DNA of 6,644 nucleotides, from assembly GCA_945876015.1 (NCBI GenBank), contig CAMCNM010000108.1, positions 1-6,644 on the forward strand, given 5' to 3'. The notes below the pieces were generated by a model, which was not told where the DNA came from, ran no database searches, and was given only the letters and a program-made list of their open reading frames with translations. Origin of the DNA: Gemmatimonas phototrophica. GTDB taxonomy: Bacteria > Gemmatimonadota > Gemmatimonadetes > Longimicrobiales > Gaopeijiaceae. This document shows positions 1 through 5,298 of the stretch, piece by piece. The stretch's first letter is position 1. Each line of letters opens with the position of its first letter. A program made the position numbers and the translations under genes.

Positions 1-1289
1 GGCTGAAGCGTGCCGATCGCGCGCATCACGAAGCAGATCCCGAGGGGCACGGCCACGTTCGACACGATCGCGATGTAGAGCGGGCTCTTGGTGTCCCCCG
101 TCCCCTGCAGTCCGCCCGTGTAGGTGAGCGCCACCGCGATCAGCAGCCCCGACACGCTGAGCACGCGCAGCAGCACCGTGCCGATCTCGACGACTTCCTG
201 ATCGTTCATCCCGAAGATGCCCAGCAGCTGGGCCGGGAAGAAGAAGAAGCACAGGCCGATGAACGCGGCGCCGCCCAGCGCGATCCGCGCGGCTACGTGC
301 ACCGCGTGCTCCGCCCGGTCCGGCTTGCCCGCCCCGAGGTTCTGACCGGCAACCGCCGCGGTCGCGCCCATCAGGCCGAGCGCCGTCCACGTGACTAGGG
401 AGAACAGCTGTGAGTACGAGACGGCGAACGCTGCCTGGGCGGCGGCGCTGGCCGCGAGCGAGCCGATGAACGAGAGCATGAGCACGCCGCCGACGTTCAT
501 CGCGATCCCCTGGATCCCGGTCGGGAGCCCGAAGCGGAACAGCGACTTGATGATCGTCCAGTCTGGGCCGAACGAGCCCTTCTTTGGCAGCCCGACCACC
601 CAGTCGCCCCGGATCAGCTTCACCAGTGCGTAGATGGCGACCAGTCCGTTCGCGGTGCAGGTGCCCATCGCGGCGCCCACCGTGCCGAACGCGGGGATCG
701 GTCCGAAGCCGCTGATCAGCACCACGTTGAGGACGATGTTGAGCAGCGTGGCGGTGATGCCGAGGATCATCGGCGTGCGCGCGTCGCCGGCCGAGCGCCA
801 GGCGGCGCCCATCATGTAGCACACGAGCATACCCGTGCTGAACATGAACATCGTGCGCAGGAACGGGAGCGCTTCGGCCTTCACCTCGGGCGAGGCGTTC
901 ACGAGGTCGAGCAGCTGGGGTGAGAACGCGTACCCGAGGGGCGCCATTACGAATAGCGAGAGCCCGAGCGCGATCAGCAGCGCCTGATAGACGGTGCGGT
1001 TGACCTTTTCTTCCTCGCCCGCGCCGGCGAAGCGCGCGACCAGCACGCTCATGCCGGTGAACAGCGAGTTGATGAAGACGATCACCGCCACGAAGATCTG
1101 CCAAGACACGCCGATCGCGGCGTTGCCCGTGAAGCCCACCAGGTGGCCGACCATGACGTGGTCGACGATGCCCTGCATGCCGCCTACGATGTTTGTGACC
1201 ATGGTGGGCCACGCGATCTTCCAGACGGCGGAGGGCAGGGGGCCCTCGACGATGGAGCGGTCGTAGCGCCGACCCGCCGGCGGCGCCAC
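1..1289 (-). CDS. MATE family efflux transporter (NorM-like), C-terminus cut by the window edge
   Basis: Inner-membrane antiporter of the multidrug and toxic compound extrusion family, expected to export drugs or metabolites in exchange for Na+ or H+; the substrate cannot be read from sequence. Translating the minus strand gives about 429 residues of repeated hydrophobic helices in two homologous halves. Family marks visible are the entry IVEGPLPSAVWKIAWPTM (residues 13-30), GIVDHVMVG in helix 1 (Asp43, aligning with the conserved ion-coupling Asp of NorM proteins), AAWRSAGDARTPM midway, and its second-half counterpart GLQGTGDTKSPLYI near the edge. MATE proteins usually have 440-480 residues, so only the last helix end and tail are missing. 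No ATG precedes the conserved core. I chose GTG at 1289 because GC at third codon positions falls to about 71% upstream of it. In-frame alternatives are TTG 1337, TTG 1376 and GTG 1403; an in-frame stop lies at 1470-1472. None has a clear Shine-Dalgarno. The family call is firm, the start is not. Confidence 0.93.
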   Translation of the reverse strand, partial: MAPPAGRRYDRSIVEGPLPSAVWKIAWPTMVTNIVGGMQGIVDHVMVGHLVGFTGNAAIGVSWQIFVAVIVFINSLFTGMSVLVARFAGAGEEEKVNRTVYQALLIALGLSLFVMAPLGYAFSPQLLDLVNASPEVKAEALPFLRTMFMFSTGMLVCYMMGAAWRSAGDARTPMILGITATLLNIVLNVVLISGFGPIPAFGTVGAAMGTCTANGLVAIYALVKLIRGDWVVGLPKKGSFGPDWTIIKSLFRFGLPTGIQGIAMNVGGVLMLSFIGSLAASAAAQAAFAVSYSQLFSLVTWTALGLMGATAAVAGQNLGAGKPDRAEHAVHVAARIALGGAAFIGLCFFFFPAQLLGIFGMNDQEVVEIGTVLLRVLSVSGLLIAVALTYTGGLQGTGDTKSPLYIAIVSNVAVPLGICFVMRAIGTLQ

Positions 1290-1509
1290 GGGAGCCGAAG
1301 GGACGTCTACCTCGGCTGGTGGATGGAAGTCGGTCAAGTCTGCGGAGCTCTGGGAGTGGCTGGGACGCGTGTCCAACTCTATCGGGTCGCCTGGGTCTCG
1401 CACCAGCCGGTGGGGTCGTCGGTTGGCCGGACCCGGGGGCTCGCGGCTTGCGACGGCGGGGGGGCGTCCCTAGGTATGTCACCGCTGGTCCGCCTCCAAC
1501 CGCGCATTG
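1290..1509. other. Divergent intergenic region between the MATE gene and the spmA-like gene
   Basis: This stretch of about 220 bp should hold the promoters for both flanking genes, which are transcribed away from each other. The minus-strand MATE frame stays open up to the stop at 1470-1472, so part of the region (up to 1403) could be N-terminal coding sequence if an upstream GTG or TTG is used. Its weaker third-position GC argues against that. It contains a run of seven G at 1458-1464. I see no convincing strong sigma-70 promoter, tRNA, riboswitch or intrinsic terminator in it. Confidence 0.6.
1448..1476 (+). promoter_or_regulatory. Weak candidate promoter upstream of the spmA-like gene
   Basis: TTGCGA (1448-1453) matches the -35 consensus at four of six positions and is followed after exactly 17 bases by TAGGTA (1471-1476), a poor -10 matching only the leading TA. 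The position would give a leader of roughly 25-30 bases before the ATG at 1510. The spacer carries the run of seven G. In DNA this GC-rich a match of this quality is close to chance, so it is only the best local candidate. Confidence 0.2.
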
Positions 1510-2493
1510 ATGCTCAACTACATCTGGGCCGGACTGATCGTCTCGAGCCTCCTGTTCGCGGTGGGCAACGACGTCCGCGATCTGAGGAACGATCGGTACC
1601 GGAACGACCAGGCCCTGCCGGTCGAGGTATCGTTTCCGCAGGGATATGACGACACGGCTCGGCGGGTGCCGGTGCGGATCCGCATCGATCCCGCGCAGTA
1701 CGCACGCTTCTACGGCGCCGACGAGGCCCCGCAGGAGAGCTACTCCGGCGCGCTGATCACCACGGAAGAAGGCGCCCAGCTCCGCTTCGACGCCGGCGCG
1801 AGCCTGCCCGAGCCGCTCGCGACCATCGCGACCGTCTCCAGGTCGAACGACGACGAGCTGCAGGGGGCGCTGGTGGCGTTCGCGCCGCCGGGGCCGAATC
1901 CGGTGCTCGCGGTTCCGGCCTCCCTTCGCTTCGAGCCGGTGCGTTTCGTGAAGCTGAACGCGATTTCGGGCGCCGCGCTCGACTTCGCGCAGACCGCTGC
2001 GGAGATCGCGATCTCGCTGATCGGGGTGCTCTCGCTCTTCCTCGGCATGCTCAAGATCGCCGAGGCGTCGGGCGTGATCTACTCGCTGGTGAAGCTGGTC
2101 CGCCCGGTGCTCCGTCCCCTGTTCCCCGAGGTGCCACCCGATCATCCCGCGTTCGGCATGATCGCGCTCAACATCACCGCGAACATGTTCGGGCTGGGCA
2201 ACGCCGCGACACCCTTCGGGATCAAGGCGATGCAGGAGCTGCAGAAGCTCAACCCGAGCGACGACACCGCGACCAACCCGATGGTGATGTTCCTCGCGAT
2301 CAACACCGCGAGCGTGCAGCTCGTGCCGCCCGTCCTGCTGCTCGCGCTGATGGGCCTCCAGGTCAATCAGCTGATCTTTCCGATCATCCTCACGACGTTC
2401 CTCGGACTGCTGGTTGCGATCGTGGCGACCAAGCTGTACGGACGGCTGCCCAGCGTACGGGCCTCGGATCCCGAGCGGGGAGCCGCCTCGTGA
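1510..2493 (+). CDS. spmA: SpmA-like nucleoside recognition (gate) domain membrane protein with a large inserted domain
   Basis: Polytopic inner-membrane protein of the gate-domain/SpmA family. In Bacillus, SpmA works with SpmB in dehydrating the spore core; its biochemical role in non-sporulators is unsettled. The family signature is clear: an N-terminal helix (residues 2-19), a helix from about 160 ending in LGMLKIAEASG, then PPDHPAFGM, NITANMFGLGNAATPFG (221-237), a KAMQELQKLNP segment and FLAINTASVQLVP (261-273). At 327 residues it is far longer than Bacillus SpmA (about 196). The excess of some 130 residues lies between helix 1 and the core, at about 21-155, and is polar with beta-like stretches such as RRVPVRIRIDPAQY. 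The ATG at 1510 is preferred; an in-frame TTG sits directly before it at 1507, and neither has an obvious Shine-Dalgarno. The stop overlaps the spmB-like start by 4 bp. The symbol is by homology only and implies no sporulation. Confidence 0.9.
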   Translation: MLNYIWAGLIVSSLLFAVGNDVRDLRNDRYRNDQALPVEVSFPQGYDDTARRVPVRIRIDPAQYARFYGADEAPQESYSGALITTEEGAQLRFDAGASLPEPLATIATVSRSNDDELQGALVAFAPPGPNPVLAVPASLRFEPVRFVKLNAISGAALDFAQTAAEIAISLIGVLSLFLGMLKIAEASGVIYSLVKLVRPVLRPLFPEVPPDHPAFGMIALNITANMFGLGNAATPFGIKAMQELQKLNPSDDTATNPMVMFLAINTASVQLVPPVLLLALMGLQVNQLIFPIILTTFLGLLVAIVATKLYGRLPSVRASDPERGAAS

Positions 2494-3035
2494 ACGCGTT
2501 CCGCGACACGCTCGCGCTCCTCTCGGTCTTCGTGGTGCCCGCGATCCTGGTGGGTTTCCCGCTCTACGGCTTGGTGAAGGGCGTCCCGGTCTACGAGACG
2601 TTCGTCGAGGGCGCCAAGGAAGGCTTCGGCGTCGCGGTGCGGATCATCCCCTACCTGGTCGCCATCCTGTTCGCGATCGCGATGTTCCGGGCCAGCGGCG
2701 CGATGGACTCCCTGGTCGCGTTCCTAGCCCCGGTGCTCGCTCCGCTCGGCTTCCCGGGCGAGCTCCTGCCGATGGCGATCATCCGGCCGCTCACGGGCTC
2801 GGGCTCGGCCGGACTGGTGGTGGACATGATCAACCGGTACGGCGAGGATTCGATCCTGGTGAAGATGGCGGCCGTGATGTTCGGCTCCAGCGAGACCACG
2901 TTCTACGTGATCGCCGTCTATTTCGGCGCGATCAACATCAAGCGAACCCGTCATGCGATCGCGGCCGGGCTCACCGCAGACGTCGCCGCAGCGCTCCTGT
3001 CGGTGTGGATCGTCCGGCTGTTCTACGGAGGATGA
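2490..3035 (+). CDS. spmB: SpmB-like gate-domain membrane protein, partner of SpmA
   Basis: Inner-membrane protein of 181 residues, close to the usual size of Bacillus SpmB (about 178). Family marks are RIIPYLVAILFAIAMFR (about 51-67), RPLTGSGSAGLVVDMI (99-114), a YGEDS turn, and GSSETTFYVIAVYFGAI (132-148), followed by a last helix ending in LSVWIVRLFYGG. SpmA and SpmB are normally encoded side by side and are thought to act together in the membrane. The GTG start at 2490 shares four bases (GTGA) with the spmA stop and has a good GGGGAG Shine-Dalgarno at 2477-2482, seven bases upstream. This arrangement indicates translational coupling and roughly balanced synthesis of the two proteins. The transported or sensed ligand is unknown; the label 'nucleoside recognition' comes from the wider gate-domain family and is not evidence of nucleoside binding here. 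Confidence 0.9.
   Translation: MNAFRDTLALLSVFVVPAILVGFPLYGLVKGVPVYETFVEGAKEGFGVAVRIIPYLVAILFAIAMFRASGAMDSLVAFLAPVLAPLGFPGELLPMAIIRPLTGSGSAGLVVDMINRYGEDSILVKMAAVMFGSSETTFYVIAVYFGAINIKRTRHAIAAGLTADVAAALLSVWIVRLFYGG
3027..3031 (+). promoter_or_regulatory. Shine-Dalgarno GGAGG within the end of spmB
   Basis: A perfect GGAGG lies inside the last codons of the spmB-like gene, immediately before overlapping ATGATG codons. With no spacing to the ATG at 3032 and only three bases to the ATG at 3035, it favours the second ATG. The layout fits re-initiation by ribosomes finishing spmB. Confidence 0.6.
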
Positions 3036-3787
3036 TGAGAGGCGCCTTCATCGTCGCGCTCGTCGCCGCTGTCTCGTTGGTGGGCCCCGTCGGTGCCCAG
3101 ACCGCCGAGCAGATCGCATCGCTCGCCGATCCCTGCCCCGCGGTGAGCGCGGCGCACGACCGTGATCTGGAGCGGGCCCTCGCGGTCCAGTATCCCGACT
3201 CCGCTCTGGGCGCCGTGGGCCGCGGCTTCGCCAAAGTGCTGGCCACCTGTGGTGACGCGCGTGCGCTCCGCTGGTTCCAGGACCAGATCCGGATCGAGGC
3301 GGGGGTCCGACGGCCCCTGGCCAGCGCTTTCTTCGCGCTGCTCGAGCCGGTCCCGCTCGGCGACTCGCTCGAGGTGGAGCACGTGGCCTTCCTCGCGGAG
3401 CTGGTCCGTGCGGGCCACGCTCGCGGGCGGGACGAGACCGAGCCCGCGATGGGGCGCGATCTCCAGTCCTTCATTCTCGAGCGCCTGAAGCGGATGGGTG
3501 ACGATGCGGACGTGAGCCGGCTCTACTTCGAGCTGGTGGGGACCGGCCAGCTCGACCCGGTGTTCGGCGAGGGCAGGCTCCTCGGTCACCTGGTCGCGCG
3601 GCGAGGGGATGCGTTCCTGGGCGAGTACGCGGACGTGATCAAGGCGAGGCCCCAGATCCTGCGCGACACCGACATCTGGTTCTACGCGAACCAGATCCTC
3701 TACCAGCGCCCGCTGGCCCCGGGGTCTGGGGCGGAGAAGCTGGCCCAGACGCTGAAGGAGCTCGGAGCCCTGTCGCTGCGAGACTGA
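3035..3787 (+). CDS. Exported protein of unknown function between spmB and mpl
   Basis: I do not recognise this 250-residue protein. It begins with a clear Sec signal peptide: Arg2, a hydrophobic stretch (about 4-16) and a likely signal peptidase I cut after VGA (residue 21), leaving Gln22 at the mature N-terminus. No lipobox is seen, so a soluble periplasmic or secreted product is likely. The mature part has two cysteines (Cys34, Cys72) that could form a disulfide, and otherwise reads as amphipathic helices (for example ASAFFALLEPV and FLAELVRAGHARG), perhaps an alpha-solenoid-like fold. It has no further membrane helix and no catalytic motif I can name. The start is uncertain between ATG 3032 and ATG 3035. 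GGAGG at 3027-3031 directly touches the first and lies three bases from the second, so 3035 is preferred. Both overlap the spmB stop. Its position inside the operon suggests a role shared with the gate-domain pair and Mpl. Confidence 0.8.
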   Translation: MRGAFIVALVAAVSLVGPVGAQTAEQIASLADPCPAVSAAHDRDLERALAVQYPDSALGAVGRGFAKVLATCGDARALRWFQDQIRIEAGVRRPLASAFFALLEPVPLGDSLEVEHVAFLAELVRAGHARGRDETEPAMGRDLQSFILERLKRMGDDADVSRLYFELVGTGQLDPVFGEGRLLGHLVARRGDAFLGEYADVIKARPQILRDTDIWFYANQILYQRPLAPGSGAEKLAQTLKELGALSLRD

Positions 3788-3791
3788 AGGA
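3786..3791 (+). promoter_or_regulatory. Shine-Dalgarno GAAGGA that sets the TTG start of mpl
   Basis: GAAGGA begins within the stop codon of the preceding gene and ends four bases before TTG 3796. The conserved Mpl N-terminus (RYHLIGIAGTAMG) begins directly after that TTG, and no ATG or GTG lies between the upstream stop and it, so the site supports a genuine TTG start. Confidence 0.65.
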
Positions 3792-3795
3792 TCAT

Positions 3796-5211
3796 TTGCG
3801 CTATCACCTGATCGGCATCGCGGGCACGGCCATGGGCTCCCTGGCCGGGCTCCTCCGCGCCAAGGGCTACGAGGTCACCGGCTCCGACCAGGGCGTCTAC
3901 CCGCCCATGTCCACGCAGCTGGACGAGCTGGGCATCCGGTACGCGAAGACGTTCGATCCGGCGAACCTCGAGCCCGCGCCGGACATGATCGTGGTCGGCA
4001 ACGCGATCAGCCGCGGCAACCCGGAGCTCGAGGCCGTGCTCGACCGGCGGCTGCCGTACACGTCCGCCGCGCACACGATCAAGGAGGAGTTCCTGCGCGG
4101 GCGCCACGTCCTCGCGGTAGCGGGCACGCACGGAAAGACTACCACCACGTCGATCCTCTCGTGGCTGCTCGAGTCCGCGGGTCTCAACCCGTCGTTCCTG
4201 ATCGGCGGCGTGGCCGAGAACTTCGGCGTCTCGTTCCGGCTGACCGATTCCGAGTACTTCGTGATCGAGGCCGACGAGTACGACACGGCGTACTTCGACA
4301 AAGGCCCCAAGATGTGGCACTACCTGCCGCACACGGCGGTGGTGACCAACGTCGAGTTCGACCACGCCGACATCTACCGCGACGAGACCGCGTACCGCTT
4401 CGCGTTCGCGCGCTTCGTCAACCTGATCCCGCGCACCGGAACGCTGGTGGTGGGGTGGGAAACGCAGATCGCGCGGGAGCTGAGCGCGAAGTCCCTCGCG
4501 CCGGTCGAGTCGGTCGGCGTCGAAGCGCCGGACGCGCAGGGCAATCCGTGCTGGCGCGCCGATCGGATCGAATACGGCCCGCGCGGGACGTCGTTCGACG
4601 TCGTCCACGACGGGAAGCCGCGCGGACGGGTCGAGACCCCCCTGGTCGGCGCGTTCAACGTGCGGAACTGCTTGGCCGCGCTCGCGGCCGGCACCGCCGC
4701 GGGTGCCGATTGGAGCGGGCTGGTCGAAGGGCTTCGCACCTTCGAGAGCGTGCGGCGGCGCATGGAGGTGAAAGGCGAGGTGCGCGGCGTGACCGTGATC
4801 GACGACTTCGCGCACCACCCGACCGCCGTGCGCGAGACGATCGCCGCGACGCGCCAGCGGTTCGGCGGCCGCCGGCTGATCGCGATCTTTGAGCCGCGCA
4901 GCTACACGGCGCAGCTGCGGCGATTCCAGGAGCCCTACCGCGAGGCGCTCGCCAACGCCGACCGCGTCGTGCTGGCCGGGCTCTTCCACCCGGAGCGCTA
5001 CGACGCGGACACCGGGATGGATCCCGACGCGCTGGCCGATTCCCTCCGGAAGGGCGGGACTCCCACCGACCACATCCCCGAGGTGGACCGCATCGTGGCC
5101 ACTATCGCCCCCGAGGCCGAGGCGGGCGACGTGATCCTCGTCATGTCGAACGGCGGCTTCGGCGGAATCCACGAGAAGCTGCTGGCCGCGCTGGCCCGGA
5201 ACGGCGCCTGA
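3796..5211 (+). CDS. mpl: UDP-N-acetylmuramate:L-alanyl-gamma-D-glutamyl-meso-diaminopimelate ligase (murein peptide ligase)
   Basis: Cytoplasmic ATP-dependent Mur ligase of peptidoglycan recycling: it joins the recovered tripeptide L-Ala-gamma-D-Glu-meso-DAP to UDP-MurNAc, bypassing MurC, MurD and MurE. All three Mur-ligase domains are present. The N-terminal Rossmann part starts RYHLIGIAGTAMG and carries the Mpl-type VYPPMSTQL (34-42) and VGNAISRGNP (67-76). The central ATPase has the P-loop AGTHGKTTT (109-117), EADEYD (158-163) and VEFDHADIY (186-194). The C-terminal domain has DDFAHHPTA (336-344), EPRSYT (366-371) and MSNGGFGGIHEKLL (450-463). These match Mpl rather than MurC, which lacks the MSNGGFGG ending. 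Length is 471 residues against 457 in E. coli. Start is TTG with a good Shine-Dalgarno, 8 bp after the preceding gene, so it is very likely the last gene of the spmA-spmB operon. No other recycling gene (ampG, nagZ, ldcA) is in view. Confidence 0.95.
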   Translation: MRYHLIGIAGTAMGSLAGLLRAKGYEVTGSDQGVYPPMSTQLDELGIRYAKTFDPANLEPAPDMIVVGNAISRGNPELEAVLDRRLPYTSAAHTIKEEFLRGRHVLAVAGTHGKTTTTSILSWLLESAGLNPSFLIGGVAENFGVSFRLTDSEYFVIEADEYDTAYFDKGPKMWHYLPHTAVVTNVEFDHADIYRDETAYRFAFARFVNLIPRTGTLVVGWETQIARELSAKSLAPVESVGVEAPDAQGNPCWRADRIEYGPRGTSFDVVHDGKPRGRVETPLVGAFNVRNCLAALAAGTAAGADWSGLVEGLRTFESVRRRMEVKGEVRGVTVIDDFAHHPTAVRETIAATRQRFGGRRLIAIFEPRSYTAQLRRFQEPYREALANADRVVLAGLFHPERYDADTGMDPDALADSLRKGGTPTDHIPEVDRIVATIAPEAEAGDVILVMSNGGFGGIHEKLLAALARNGA

Positions 5212-5219
5212 GCGCTTTT
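5203..5219 (+). terminator. Weak candidate intrinsic terminator at the end of mpl
   Basis: GCGC at 5204-5207 can pair with GCGC at 5212-5215 around a CTGA loop, with an extra G-T pair outside, followed by four T (5216-5219). The stem is only four to five base pairs and overlaps the mpl stop codon, so termination would be partial at best. Confidence 0.25.
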
Positions 5220-5245
5220 CCCGGTCGCGGGGTGAGTGGTAGTAT
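5216..5245 (+). promoter_or_regulatory. Candidate promoter for the CBM9/DUF5916 gene
   Basis: TAGTAT at 5240-5245 agrees with the -10 consensus at four of six positions, including the key TA and final T, and stands out in the GC-rich 87-bp spacer. The only -35-like sequence at suitable distance is the T-rich stretch around 5216-5222, a poor match. A transcript would start near 5252, leaving a leader of about 45 bases. It would uncouple this gene from the mpl operon. Confidence 0.35.
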
Positions 5246-5298
5246 CGCGCCGCGTAGGGCCCGTTCGGATCCCCCAAATACAAGCGATCGAGGCGTCC

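Noticed and set aside
391..1266. Plus-strand open frames across the first 1.3 kb
   Set aside because: They overlap the minus-strand MATE gene, whose translation shows clear helices and family motifs throughout; the plus-strand products have none.
1391..1436. Inverted repeat CTGGGTC / GACCCGG as a terminator or operator
   Set aside because: The stem is seven pairs including a wobble, the loop is over 30 bases, no T-run follows, and such pairings are expected by chance in this GC-rich stretch.
2414..3031. In-frame upstream extension of the exported protein gene through spmA and spmB
   Set aside because: The upstream part is Arg/Pro-rich shadow sequence overlapping the well-supported spmB-like gene; the signal peptide at the ATG near 3032-3035 marks the real start.
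1510..3035. Evidence of sporulation from the spmA and spmB names
   Set aside because: These gate-domain families occur in many non-sporulating bacteria, no other sporulation gene is present, and the neighbouring mpl and DUF5916 genes indicate a diderm.
3796..5211. MurC instead of Mpl
   Set aside because: The VYPPMSTQL and VGNAISRGNP segments and the MSNGGFGGIHEKLL ending are Mpl features not found in MurC.
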